Shown here one piece after another: positions 16,762 through 25,712 of a stretch of DNA of 64,000 bases. Each line of letters opens with the position of its first letter. Position 1 is the first letter of the stretch. Origin of the DNA: UBA2421 sp002343075 (lineage in GTDB: Bacteria > Planctomycetota > Phycisphaerae > Tepidisphaerales > Tepidisphaeraceae); contig CALJLN010000038.1 in assembly GCA_937982565.1 (NCBI GenBank), forward strand, positions 1 to 64,000, read 5' to 3'. Both the position numbers and the translations under genes were made by a program. A model generated the notes under the pieces. That model worked only from the letters and a program-made list of their open reading frames with translations. It had not been told where the DNA came from and ran no database searches.

Positions 16762-17982
16762 ATGGGATTTGACTCTGGACCTGTTTCATTTCGCAGATTT
16801 TCAGTCATAGGTAAGGCGCCGGCACTGATTGAGCAGACGCAACTTGATTTGCTCGCAGAGAACGCACTGCGTCCTACTGAGGCTGGCGTGCCCGACGAGA
16901 CCGAGTACGGCTGGAACGGCGGGCGTCACATTCTCGACAGCACATTCTCGTTCGAGTCGAACGTCTATGCCGAAGCGCTGCATATTGGCCTGCGCATCGA
17001 TACCAACCGGGTGCCGGCGGAGGTGAAGCAGGCGTATCTTTCGCTCGAGGAGCAGGTGCTGGCGGCGGGGAATCCTTCGGGGTTTATCAGTAAAAATCAG
17101 AAGCGAGACGCCCGCGACATAGTGCGGCGGAAGATCGATGACGATCTCAGATCGGGGCAGTATCGTCGCAGCAAGTTGTACGCCGTTTTGTGGGATTTGC
17201 CTTCCTCGACGGTTTATGCTGCTGTGAATTCGGCGGCAGAGGAGAAGTTGGTTGAGCTTTTTTCTCGAACTTTCGGCCTGGAACTCGCCGCGGTTTCGGC
17301 GGGCGCGTTGGCGCTCCGACTGCTTGAGCCACGCGGCCGGCGGCGGGATCTGGAAGATGCTCGGCCGTCACGCTTTGTCTTCGGGCCGGAAGGTGAGTCG
17401 CAAACGCCTGATTATCCCTGGACCGCGAAGCTTGCCGAAAGTCGAGACTTCCTCGGAAATGAGTTTCTCACTTGGCTGTGGCACGAAGTCGACCGTCGAG
17501 ATGGCTACGTCGGCACGGCCGATGGCGATGCAGCCGTGATGTTTGATCGATCGCTTGACTTGGAGTGTGCCTACGGAGAGTCGGGCAAAGTGGGTCTGAA
17601 ATCCATTGGGCCGACGAGGATGAGCGAAGCCACAGCAGCCCTCCGTTCAGGCAAGGTGCCACGAAAGAGTGGGCTTACGATCGAGTTTGGCGGCTCTCAG
17701 TACGTTTTCACACTCTCCGCTGAGAGTCTTGCAATTACTGGACTGAAACTTCCGGCGATCGAAGAGGCCGACACTCCGCGGGTGTTGTTCGAGGAGCGAA
17801 TCGGACAGTTGAGGGAGTTCTGCGGGGTGATTGACAAGCTCTTCGCTGCGTTTCTGGAGCACCGGGCTGGGCCGAAGTGGGAAGGCGTCACGCTGGCGAT
17901 CCGAAAATGGATCACGACGCCCCCGGGACGCACCGTGTTCAGGGAAGTACGCGATTCAGAACTTGAGGAAGTCGTCGGGTAG
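16762..17982 (+). CDS. RdgC-like recombination-associated protein
   Basis: The 406-residue product resembles RdgC in layout. An N-terminal strand region reads ALIEQTQLDLLAENALRPTE, a GW motif occurs near residue 50, and a charged helical block follows (VPAEVKQAYLSLEEQV with later KNQKRDARDIVRRK). It then has a predicted DNA-channel strand (LYAVLWDLPSSTVYAAV). RdgC forms a ring dimer that binds double-stranded DNA and limits RecA. It is about 100 residues longer than E. coli RdgC, with the excess in the C-terminal half. Identification rests on pattern resemblance only. The gene is divergent from the HtrA pair and apparently alone; no Shine-Dalgarno precedes the ATG. Confidence 0.55.
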   Translation: MGFDSGPVSFRRFSVIGKAPALIEQTQLDLLAENALRPTEAGVPDETEYGWNGGRHILDSTFSFESNVYAEALHIGLRIDTNRVPAEVKQAYLSLEEQVLAAGNPSGFISKNQKRDARDIVRRKIDDDLRSGQYRRSKLYAVLWDLPSSTVYAAVNSAAEEKLVELFSRTFGLELAAVSAGALALRLLEPRGRRRDLEDARPSRFVFGPEGESQTPDYPWTAKLAESRDFLGNEFLTWLWHEVDRRDGYVGTADGDAAVMFDRSLDLECAYGESGKVGLKSIGPTRMSEATAALRSGKVPRKSGLTIEFGGSQYVFTLSAESLAITGLKLPAIEEADTPRVLFEERIGQLREFCGVIDKLFAAFLEHRAGPKWEGVTLAIRKWITTPPGRTVFREVRDSELEEVVG

Positions 17983-18095
17983 CCACTATTTTCACTGGAT
18001 TCTATTGCGCTGCGATGGAAGCGTGGGTCTTCACGTCCTTCGAGCTCAATCTTAACCGAGGCGCACTGAAAGCGGTTACCTCGCCACATCGTTAT

Positions 18096-19271
18096 TTACT
18101 GTCCATTTGTCGTTACAGGCTGCGACGCCGCCGGAGGCTTTGCGGTTTGAAGCAGCGAGGTAAGCGTTGCGTCTGCTTTGTCACGAATTTGCTCGACGTC
18201 GCTTTCTTCGCCCTTTGAGAGACTCAAGCCCAAAGCCGCAGCCGCAGCCGGCCACAGCGATGTTTCGTCACCGTAGAGAATGCCCAGATGAAACAGAGGG
18301 TCGGCCTTGCGCTGCTCAATGTGCTCTTGGCTAAGCCGATCATATGACGAAATGATTGTATCGACCGCCTGTCGCTGTTCTTCGGAGAGTCCTGATCGAT
18401 CAATCTGTCGAAGTATGAGCGCAGTGATCGCACCACCCCTGCGCAGTTCCGTCGCCGCCGTCTCACGCTCTGCGTACTCTTCGGCATCTAACTTTCGCAC
18501 CAGCGTTGCCACACGATCTTCTGCCTCCTTAGGTGGCGGAACTGAGGCACCCAAAACCTGCCAGGCTACTTCAGACGGAACGCGCAGTACCCCGCGGTGT
18601 AGTTTTCGGTCCCGGAGCGGCGCAATGATGTATCGCATCGATTCGTCTCGATGCGTAGCCAGCATTGTCCGCAGGCTATCTGCCTTTAAGGTGATTTTTT
18701 CGAGCGAATCGTCGGTGACCGAGTCAAATCGCTCGACATAAAGCCGAAAAATCTCGTCTTTGTTCTCCGCCATCTGGGGAGCCTGAATCACCTGCACGCG
18801 GCACTCTTCTCGGGCCCCGGTGAAGTCGTAGGCGATCATCAAATAATCTTCACGAACGAAGACCTGCAGCAGAGTCACAATCGCATCGGGCGTGGCGAAC
18901 TCAACATGCTGAAAATCAACCCAGCGAGCGTTCTCCTGCCCGGCCTGACCTACGTTGATCTGTGCCAGGCCAGGCAGGTCGGTCAACTCAAGCCGGTGTA
19001 CGCCGTCGCTGGCGGCGATTGGGGAATCCGCCAGGATCAGTCCCGCAGGCTCAGCCAACTGCAGGGTGATTGTTGCCACAAGCGCACGCGGTGGCATGAC
19101 GGGTAGCGAGAGCATGGAGGTGCGCAGTTTCTCTGCCTCAACTGATCGACGCAGTTCCAGCGACGGTTGCGACGTTGGTTGCGAGGTGCGGTGTGTTGCG
19201 GGCATCGCATTCGTGGCTAGCTGGCTGGCGCCGGTTAGACCGAGCAGCGTAGATAGAACAATTGAGCACAT
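18096..19271 (-). CDS. Exported protein of unknown function with a HEAT-like segment
   Basis: I do not recognise a named family. The 391-residue product starts with a likely signal peptide (about 1-20), followed by a Thr/Ser/Gln-rich linker. The middle appears beta-rich (about 60-180). Near residues 265-330 the pattern RKLDAEEYAERETAATELRR resembles the short HEAT/armadillo-like repeat that recurs in planctomycete secreted proteins. The C-terminus is Ala/Pro/Gln rich. On the minus strand TACGAT lies nine bases before the ATG with no Shine-Dalgarno, matching the leaderless pattern. It lies 35 bases downstream of another leftward gene of unknown role. Confidence 0.7.
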   Translation of the reverse strand: MCSIVLSTLLGLTGASQLATNAMPATHRTSQPTSQPSLELRRSVEAEKLRTSMLSLPVMPPRALVATITLQLAEPAGLILADSPIAASDGVHRLELTDLPGLAQINVGQAGQENARWVDFQHVEFATPDAIVTLLQVFVREDYLMIAYDFTGAREECRVQVIQAPQMAENKDEIFRLYVERFDSVTDDSLEKITLKADSLRTMLATHRDESMRYIIAPLRDRKLHRGVLRVPSEVAWQVLGASVPPPKEAEDRVATLVRKLDAEEYAERETAATELRRGGAITALILRQIDRSGLSEEQRQAVDTIISSYDRLSQEHIEQRKADPLFHLGILYGDETSLWPAAAAALGLSLSKGEESDVEQIRDKADATLTSLLQTAKPPAASQPVTTNGQ

Positions 19272-19306
19272 GGACGGCAGATCGTAGCACGGAGGGCTAG
19301 CGTTGA

Positions 19307-20914
19307 CTATGCGACCTGGGATGCCATTAAGTCGCGAATAACCAGGCTGATCCGCGCATTGGATTGCACGCGGGAGGGTGCGGCGGGGTTTTGAAGATCA
19401 GCTAACATCCCGGTCAGCCCGCGCAGCGTACCGCGGATAACACGCCTCGGATAAGCGTCTATAGGATGCCACTGACTGGAGGGATTTGAATGGATCAGTG
19501 TGTGCGTCGAGTTGATGATTGCGCGGAAGCTCTCGCGTGATTTGACAGGCCCGTTCCAGACCGATGCCGCTTCGGAGACTTGTTGCCAACCGTCGCCGTA
19601 CAGCCGAAGAGGTACGCCCATTTGAAGGAGTTGCCTAACAAGGCCGACAGCGAACGCCGCTGGAACAATCCCCTTCGAAAAGCGGTCAAGCGATACTCTA
19701 CTGGGGTCAATTTGAAGCTGGCGCATCGACTGTGCGACGACTTCGTCCGCACGGTCGATTGCGTCAAAGGGCGATTCACTCAATCGGTCATAGAGGCTCT
19801 CCCAAAGGAGTCGCAACGACGAAAAGTGCTCCAAATCTGCCGCTGGCCGAAGGTTGGGAAGATCGCAGATCATCGTCGCGGTGCCTGCGTGCGGCGGGGG
19901 GGCAGCATCAAATTCAGGCGTGCCTACGCCAACCCTGTTCCGTTCCCAATCTTGCTTAGCCGCGCGTTCAGCCCACAACTTGTCGGCGACGACCAAAGAA
20001 TCCGAGCAGTTAGCGGCTGTGCGCTTCGGAATCAAACCTTGTGAAACCCACGTGATCCACGGCCGGCCGAGAACTTCTGGGGGTAGCGATTCAGGGCGAA
20101 ACTCATCCATTGCAAGAAGCGCGTCGCACGCCTGAGCCGCTTCCGCCAAGGCAAGCGGCGTTGCCGCCAGCGGGCTGTCCGTGTCAAACCACTCCACCTT
20201 TGCAAAATGCGGGGTAATCTCGGCCGAAACCCACTCGGTTGGGTCGGACCAAAGGCGAAACTGCTTTCCGGCAACGAGCAACAGTCTGCCGCTGCGAGAA
20301 CTGCGTGACACCTGGCACAACCCGTCAAGTCGCCGCTGACGAGCCACACCAGCAGCGGCAAAGACTGGTTGCGATTCCGCGATCAAAGCATCCGAATCGA
20401 GAGGCGTGGTTCCTTCGAGTCGAATAAACTGGCCGGGAATTGCCAATCCGGTGTGCCGGTTGAAGATCGTCGCGAGTCGTGATTGCCAATCGCAGCCCCA
20501 GGCAAACAGCAATCGGCCCGCCTGTATTGCTTCCGAGAGGTCGTCGAAGCAGAGCAATGCCGAGAAGTGCTCCTTCGAGGGTACTACCACCACAACCGCT
20601 TGCGACGGGCGAAACCGCTCAAGAATAAGTCGAATCACGGCAGGGTGGGCTGGGTCGAGGATGCAGACACACGAACTCGGTGCCGCCAAATCTCGCAGTT
20701 GGGCGATTGCAGCGGCTTTTGGTACGGAACAGTTTCGATACCAGTCTCCGGCGGTGCGCGCGGTCAGGGTCCCGTCGCGACCGTAGACGAATTCAAGGTC
20801 GGCTCGAAATGCTGGATAGCAATCTTGGCCTTCCTTTTCAAGGAAACGCAGGTTCGAATCCCAATTTCGCAGCGCCACGACGGCTGCAGTACTTGTTTCT
20901 TCGCAAACAGACAC
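19307..20914 (-). CDS. Maf/CgeB-like protein, possible glycosyltransferase
   Basis: The 535-residue product has no signal peptide. Its N-terminus (NWDSNLRFLEKEG) and a Rossmann-like segment near 70-150 (CVCILDPAHPAVIRLILERF, then VVVVVPSKEHFSALL) resemble the N-terminal domain of motility-associated factor (Maf) glycosyltransferases. The C-terminus has VPLRLYGDGWQQV and THTLIHSNPSSQWHPIDAYPR, reminiscent of CgeB-like glycosyltransferases in which a late segment reads out names of places to stop. Both resemblances are weak, so function is uncertain. It starts with GTG at 20914; GATAAT lies six bases upstream and there is no Shine-Dalgarno. Confidence 0.55.
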   Translation of the reverse strand: MSVCEETSTAAVVALRNWDSNLRFLEKEGQDCYPAFRADLEFVYGRDGTLTARTAGDWYRNCSVPKAAAIAQLRDLAAPSSCVCILDPAHPAVIRLILERFRPSQAVVVVVPSKEHFSALLCFDDLSEAIQAGRLLFAWGCDWQSRLATIFNRHTGLAIPGQFIRLEGTTPLDSDALIAESQPVFAAAGVARQRRLDGLCQVSRSSRSGRLLLVAGKQFRLWSDPTEWVSAEITPHFAKVEWFDTDSPLAATPLALAEAAQACDALLAMDEFRPESLPPEVLGRPWITWVSQGLIPKRTAANCSDSLVVADKLWAERAAKQDWERNRVGVGTPEFDAAPPPHAGTATMICDLPNLRPAADLEHFSSLRLLWESLYDRLSESPFDAIDRADEVVAQSMRQLQIDPSRVSLDRFSKGIVPAAFAVGLVRQLLQMGVPLRLYGDGWQQVSEAASVWNGPVKSRESFRAIINSTHTLIHSNPSSQWHPIDAYPRRVIRGTLRGLTGMLADLQNPAAPSRVQSNARISLVIRDLMASQVA

Positions 20915-20956
20915 CTAGTGATTATCGGTCGTTTCGCCTTAGAAAGTTAACGCGGA

Positions 20957-20962
20957 TACACT
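20957..20962 (+). promoter_or_regulatory. -10 box of dapF, predicts a leaderless mRNA
   Basis: TACACT ends eight bases before the dapF ATG at 20971, the same distance as in ilvD and the DinB-family gene. The best -35, TTCGCC with an 18-base spacer, is poor. Confidence 0.35.
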
Positions 20963-20970
20963 AAAAGCGG

Positions 20971-21861
20971 ATGCGATTCACCAAACTTCACGGTTGCGGC
21001 AACGACTATCTCTACGTTGATTGCATTACAAACCCTGCTCCGACGGACCCTGCCGACCTGGCCCGGCGGATCAGCGATCGCCACTTTGGCGCTGGGAGCG
21101 ACGGCCTCATCCTGGCACTGCCCAGCCAAGCGAGTGATGTGCGCATGCGCATGTTTAATGCGGATGGCAGTGAGGGACAGATGTGCGGCAACGGCGTCCG
21201 CGGGCTGGCCAAATTTGTGTGGGATCGCGGGTTGGTTCGGGTCAATCCAATGCGTGTTGAGACCCTGCGAGGCAGTCTTAGCATTCAGCAAACGGTCGGC
21301 ACTGACGGCAGAATCAGCCATTCAACCGTCGATATGGATGAGCCAATTCTTCAAGCCCGGCAGATTCCCATGTCATTGCCGCACGATTTGGATGCGCCGC
21401 TGGTCGACGCAGTTCTCTCAAGATACATTCCGATCGGTCAGCCCGCCGCGTGGATGAAAGATTGCGGCCTGGAAGATCGATTTAGCGCTGTTTCGATGGG
21501 CAGCGCGCACATGGTCCTGTTCTGCAAACAGCCCGAGGCGGTGCCGCTAGCACAAGTGGGGCCATTTTTTGAGACGCAACCGATTTTTCCGAACCGGGTG
21601 AACGTGCATTTTGCAGCTACGGTGTCGCGCGTCGCCGTTCGCATGCGGACGTGGGAGCGGGGAAGTGGGATTACGCTGGCTTGCGGCACTGGAGCGAGTG
21701 CGGTCGTGGTCGCGGGCGTTCTTACCGGTCGGTTGGACAGGACTGTAGAGGTAAACCTGCCCGGCGGCGTTTTGGGGATCGAGTGGAGTGAGGCCGACAA
21801 TCATGTCTACATGACAGGGCCTGCTGTTGAAGTGTTTAGTGGCGACTGGCCTGACCGGTAA
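20971..21861 (+). CDS. dapF: Diaminopimelate epimerase
   Basis: DapF interconverts LL- and meso-diaminopimelate, the step that supplies meso-DAP for peptidoglycan and lysine. The 296-residue product has KLHGCGNDY at the N-terminus, C72 in MCGNG and C238 in ACGTG as the two catalytic cysteines, and the NADGSEGQ and ERGSGITLA motifs around them. Length is normal for the family. The nearest gene on the left is divergent, and the cardiolipin-synthase-like gene converges from the right with 10 bases between stops, so dapF appears to be a single-gene unit. The peptidoglycan link agrees with the amidase and uppP elsewhere in the window. Confidence 0.96.
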   Translation: MRFTKLHGCGNDYLYVDCITNPAPTDPADLARRISDRHFGAGSDGLILALPSQASDVRMRMFNADGSEGQMCGNGVRGLAKFVWDRGLVRVNPMRVETLRGSLSIQQTVGTDGRISHSTVDMDEPILQARQIPMSLPHDLDAPLVDAVLSRYIPIGQPAAWMKDCGLEDRFSAVSMGSAHMVLFCKQPEAVPLAQVGPFFETQPIFPNRVNVHFAATVSRVAVRMRTWERGSGITLACGTGASAVVVAGVLTGRLDRTVEVNLPGGVLGIEWSEADNHVYMTGPAVEVFSGDWPDR

Positions 21862-21871
21862 ACCGCCAAGC

Positions 21872-23083
21872 TCAGAGTAGATACCGGGCGCGGCTGACCG
21901 CCCACTGTCCCACCCGGTCACGAACCCCTCGATGACGCCATTCTTCAAGCCTGATTTGCCTTGAGTATCGAACGTCATTGTCAAACAACTTTGCCATCTT
22001 CTCTCCAAACTCGGGGCTTCGAATGACGACCGACAACTCGCAGTTGTACTCGATGCTTCGATAATCGAGATTTGTTGAGCCTACCACGCTGATTGCTTCG
22101 TCAACAACCATCGTCTTGGCGTGCAAAATGACGAACTGTCGCTCAAAGATTTCAACGCCTGCGCGAAGCATATCTTCGTAAAAGCTCCTTGCGGCGATTG
22201 TGAGCAGTGGCATATCACTTTTAGCCGGAATGCAGAGCTTCACCCGGACTCCGCGTCTGGCAGCGGCGCACATTGCGTCTACAAGATCATCATGCGGCGC
22301 AAAATAGGCCATCGTGAGGAGGATGCTTTCTCGAGCGGAGTGAACCACCCGGAGAAAACGCTCTTTCACCTCGCTGCGGCGAGTTGGGACGGTTCCGAGA
22401 ATGTCGGCAAAAGTGAGCTCTCTCACCCATTCGCATCGGTGAATGCGCCCGCCGGTATGCAGGTATCTCCAGCTTGCAATAAAGCACTGGAAGAGCGATC
22501 GGGTGACCGGCCCGCGCAAGCCGACTGCCGTATCGCGCCACGGCTCGACCTCAAGCGCGGCGCGACCAGCAATCCAAGGGCCGGCGTATTCGTCGCCGAT
22601 GTTCAGCCCACCAAGCCAAGCGATCTCGTGATCGACCACCACCAGCTTGCGGTGGTCCCGATTGAAAGGTCGCCAGCTATACCGGCAATCCCACGGCCTG
22701 ATCGGGTGAAACTCCTCCACGCGAACGCCCGAAGCACGCATTTCCCGGAACATTGTTCGATCGCTCATCATTGAGCCAAATGAGTCATAGGAAACGAACA
22801 CCTTAAGCCCGTCGCGCGCCTTCCGAATGAGTAGTTCAGCAAAATGCCGTCCGGTCGCATCGCTACCAAAGATGTAGACTTGCAGGCAGATGATCCGCTG
22901 TGCACCGGCGATCGCCTCATAAGCGGCGCTCAGTGCCTCGCCGTCCTTTAAAAGTTGCACGATTGTCCCATCGCCGAGCACAACGGGAGGGGGCTTTGCC
23001 CACCCGTCATCTTCCGTGCCGGGGTGCAGGTTTAGGCCTGTCCTGGCAAGGTCATGCGGTAAATCAGCTCGTAAGTGAGACAT
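21872..23083 (-). CDS. Cardiolipin synthase-like phospholipase D family protein
   Basis: The 403-residue product has two HKD motifs, HRKLVVVD near 210 and HAKTMVVD near 330, each followed by the glycine-rich GGLNIGD or GSTNLDYRS, as in cardiolipin synthases. There is no N-terminal membrane hairpin, so it resembles ClsB/YbhO more than ClsA. The likely reaction is phosphatidyl transfer to phosphatidylglycerol. I use the ATG at 23083; a longer frame up to 23269 would overlap the divergent mrp gene and its promoter. It is convergent with dapF. Its substrate would derive from the PgsA route at 10.8-11.4 kb. Confidence 0.87.
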   Translation of the reverse strand: MSHLRADLPHDLARTGLNLHPGTEDDGWAKPPPVVLGDGTIVQLLKDGEALSAAYEAIAGAQRIICLQVYIFGSDATGRHFAELLIRKARDGLKVFVSYDSFGSMMSDRTMFREMRASGVRVEEFHPIRPWDCRYSWRPFNRDHRKLVVVDHEIAWLGGLNIGDEYAGPWIAGRAALEVEPWRDTAVGLRGPVTRSLFQCFIASWRYLHTGGRIHRCEWVRELTFADILGTVPTRRSEVKERFLRVVHSARESILLTMAYFAPHDDLVDAMCAAARRGVRVKLCIPAKSDMPLLTIAARSFYEDMLRAGVEIFERQFVILHAKTMVVDEAISVVGSTNLDYRSIEYNCELSVVIRSPEFGEKMAKLFDNDVRYSRQIRLEEWRHRGVRDRVGQWAVSRARYLL

Positions 23084-23147
23084 CCGTTTTGCCAGCAAGC
23101 CAAGTGTCGCGTTTCGACGCGGCGCTGTGTATCGCGGCTGAGTGGCA

Positions 23148-23153
23148 TATAAT
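23148..23153 (+). promoter_or_regulatory. -10 box of mrp-rtcB
   Basis: A perfect TATAAT ends 30 bases before the mrp ATG. The transcript would start near 23160 and include the GGAAAG Shine-Dalgarno. No good -35 is seen at 16-18 bases. Confidence 0.45.
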
Positions 23154-23183
23154 CGCTGAACTCGAGTGAATAGGAAAGTGAGT

Positions 23184-24272
23184 ATGGCATTAGAACGCGA
23201 ACAAGTATTGGCGGCGCTCCAGACTGTGAAGGATCCAGAGCTCTTCAAAGACATCGTCACCCTCGGCATGTTGAAAGACCTGCTGGTAAAGGCCTATGAC
23301 GTGTCACTGACGGTTGAATTGACCAATCCAACCGGTCCGCTAAGGGAATTGGTTGAGCGCGATATCACGGTCGCGCTCCGGCGGATTGGTGCAGAAAGGG
23401 TGGTGGTCAATGTGACAGCTCCGCCGGGCGGGCCGAAAGGTGTTTCAGAACGCGGCGGGGCCCTCCCACAAGTTCGGCATGTCATCGCGGTCGGTGCCGG
23501 CAAGGGTGGTGTCGGCAAGTCAACAATCGCGGCCAACGTAGCGGTGGGATTGAGTCGAACCGGGGCAAAAGTCGGGCTGATGGATGGTGATATCTACGGT
23601 CCCAGCATGCCAACATTGCTTGGCATTAAGGGTGCGATGGTCAAGAGCACCAAGGTTAACGACGTGATGAAGATCGTGCCATTCAATGTGCACGGAATTC
23701 ACACCATCACCATCGGAAACCTGGTTGAGCAAGATAAGCCGCTGATCTGGCGTGGCCCGATGGCTCACGGTGCGTTCAAGCAGTTACTTGTAGACAACAC
23801 GCATTGGCCCGAACTGGATTATCTCATTGTCGATCTTCCGCCCGGCACAGGAGACGTCCCGCTGACGCTTTGCCAGTTACTGCCGCTGAGCGGCGCTGTT
23901 ATTGTCGCCACGCCGCAGCAGGTGGCGCTGGATGACGCCATTCGCGCGGTGAGGATGTTTCAACAGCTTGCGGCGCCGATTCTTGGGATTGTAGAGAACA
24001 TGAGTTATTTTCCGCTGCCAGACGGCACGAGTCATGACCTTTTTGGCCGCGGCGGGGCGAGAAAGGCTGCGGATGCGCTGGGGGTGCCGTTTCTGGGTGA
24101 GCTCCCTATGTTTCAGCAACTGCGCCTGAATAGCGACGCAGGTGCGCCTCTCGATAACTTCAGTGGCGCACAAGACTTAAGAATAGCTCTTGAGAATCTC
24201 GTGAACAACCTCATCCGAGAAGTCGACCGAAACAGCGCTTCCGCCGCTGCGCCTAAACTGACTATCTCATGA
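23184..24272 (+). CDS. mrp: Mrp/NBP35-family iron-sulfur carrier ATPase
   Basis: Mrp/ApbC proteins are P-loop ATPases that carry Fe-S clusters to target enzymes. The 362-residue product has an N-terminal MIP18/DUF59 domain (about 5-85, containing VKDPELFKDIVTLGM). The deviant Walker A GKGGVGKST follows near 108, with DGDIYGPSMPTLLG and the switch-like IVDLPPGTGD later. The ATG at 23184 has GGAAAG upstream; an in-frame GTG at 23166 is less likely. The stop overlaps the rtcB start (ATGA), so the two are probably co-translated. Many enzymes in this window need Fe-S clusters (RimO, RlmN, IlvD), but a specific client cannot be named. Confidence 0.93.
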   Translation: MALEREQVLAALQTVKDPELFKDIVTLGMLKDLLVKAYDVSLTVELTNPTGPLRELVERDITVALRRIGAERVVVNVTAPPGGPKGVSERGGALPQVRHVIAVGAGKGGVGKSTIAANVAVGLSRTGAKVGLMDGDIYGPSMPTLLGIKGAMVKSTKVNDVMKIVPFNVHGIHTITIGNLVEQDKPLIWRGPMAHGAFKQLLVDNTHWPELDYLIVDLPPGTGDVPLTLCQLLPLSGAVIVATPQQVALDDAIRAVRMFQQLAAPILGIVENMSYFPLPDGTSHDLFGRGGARKAADALGVPFLGELPMFQQLRLNSDAGAPLDNFSGAQDLRIALENLVNNLIREVDRNSASAAAPKLTIS

Positions 24273-25663
24273 ACGGCCGCGACATCACTGCGCTCGGGTA
24301 TCGCGAAGGAAAAATCGTCGGCCTGGCGCTGCGCATCTCCAAACGGCTGGTGAAACATGGCGGCCGCAGTGTTGCTTTGGAGAAACTGGGTGCCGTGCTG
24401 CAGAGTCCAGACGCATTCGCCAGCGATCCTCTGCTTGGCGAACTGGCTGTCGCGCTGATCGAGGAGCGCGACAGGCCATTTTGGGTTGAGCGCGAAAGCG
24501 CCGCCGATTTTCAAGTCTGGGGGCAGGAACTCGAGCCGGCAGCGGTAGATCAACTAAAGCAGTCTGTGAGGCTTCCTGTTGCGGTCCGGGCGGCTCTGAT
24601 GCCAGATGCCCATTTAGGCTACGGCCTGCCGATCGGTGGGGTGCTTGCGGTGAAGAACGCAGTGATTCCGTATGCAGTGGGCGTGGACATTGCCTGCCGC
24701 ATGAAGCTTAGCGTGTTCGATATCGCGGGCGCTGAGTTGGAGAAGTGGCGCCATCATCTTGTCAACGCACTCCACCGAGAAACTATCTTTGGCGCAGGGG
24801 CGACGTTTAAGCGGAAGAATGAGCACGCGGTAATGGATGAGGATTGGGCCGTCACATCGATTACACAGAAGCTGAAGGACACTAAGGCTTGGCCGCAACT
24901 GGGCACCAGTGGCTCTGGCAATCACTTTGTTGAGTTCGGGATTCTGGAGTTATCGAAGCCCGATCTCGGAATGCAACCGGGAAGTTATATCGCCTTGCTG
25001 TCGCACTCCGGCTCTCGTGGCACGGGGGCGATGGTCGCGAATCACTACTCCAACCTTGCGATGAGCCTTCACCCATACCTACCGCCCGAACTGAAGCGGC
25101 TGGCATGGCTGGATCTGGATTCTGAGCCGGGCAAGGAGTATTTCGCAGCAATGAACCTGATGGGTAGCTATGCCGCAGCCAATCACGCGGTGATTCATCG
25201 CCGGATCGCCAAAGCGATCGGGGCGCACGTGTTGGCGGGCGTTGAGAACCACCATAATTTCGCATGGAAAGAGTCGCACGACGGTCAAGAGGTGATCGTG
25301 CACCGAAAGGGCGCGACGCCTGCGGCGAGCGGCGTCTTGGGGGTGATTCCCGGCAGCATGGCGTCGCCCGGCTTCGTCGTGCGAGGAAAGGGCGCGTCTG
25401 CCAGCCTCAACAGCGCGAGTCATGGTGCGGGCCGACGCATGAGCCGCACCGCGGCTAAGCAGCAGTACCGTTGGGCACAGGTCAAGCCTGTTCTGGAAGA
25501 GCGCGGCGTGCAGTTGCTGTCAGCCGGGATCGATGAGAACCCGTTCGCCTACAAGGACATCCATGAAGTGATGGCCCACCAGACGGAGTTGGTTGAAGTC
25601 ATTGCACGCTTTGATCCCCGAATAGTACGCATGGCCGATGGAGGCGAGAAGCCTGAAGACTAA
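24269..25663 (+). CDS. rtcB: RNA-splicing ligase RtcB
   Basis: RtcB joins RNA 2',3'-cyclic phosphate or 3'-phosphate ends to 5'-OH ends, using GTP and manganese. The 464-residue product has PDAHLGYGLPIGG near 112 and VGVDIACRMKL near 134 with the metal-binding cysteine. Later it carries GTSGSGNHFVEFG, SHSGSRGTG, and H385 in SHGAGRRMSR, the histidine that is guanylylated. It thus looks complete. The start codon overlaps the mrp stop. No archease or RtcA gene lies nearby. The usual role outside tRNA splicing is RNA repair, which is inference here. Confidence 0.95.
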   Translation: MNGRDITALGYREGKIVGLALRISKRLVKHGGRSVALEKLGAVLQSPDAFASDPLLGELAVALIEERDRPFWVERESAADFQVWGQELEPAAVDQLKQSVRLPVAVRAALMPDAHLGYGLPIGGVLAVKNAVIPYAVGVDIACRMKLSVFDIAGAELEKWRHHLVNALHRETIFGAGATFKRKNEHAVMDEDWAVTSITQKLKDTKAWPQLGTSGSGNHFVEFGILELSKPDLGMQPGSYIALLSHSGSRGTGAMVANHYSNLAMSLHPYLPPELKRLAWLDLDSEPGKEYFAAMNLMGSYAAANHAVIHRRIAKAIGAHVLAGVENHHNFAWKESHDGQEVIVHRKGATPAASGVLGVIPGSMASPGFVVRGKGASASLNSASHGAGRRMSRTAAKQQYRWAQVKPVLEERGVQLLSAGIDENPFAYKDIHEVMAHQTELVEVIARFDPRIVRMADGGEKPED

Positions 25664-25698
25664 GCAAGTTCCCGCGGACGAAACTGCACCGCTCGCGC

Positions 25699-25704
25699 TA
25701 TAAT
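25699..25704 (+). promoter_or_regulatory. -10 box of the DUF255 gene, predicts a leaderless mRNA
   Basis: A perfect TATAAT ends eight bases before the ATG at 25713, and there is no Shine-Dalgarno. No -35 is recognisable at the usual distance. Confidence 0.4.
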
Positions 25705-25712
25705 GATCTGAA

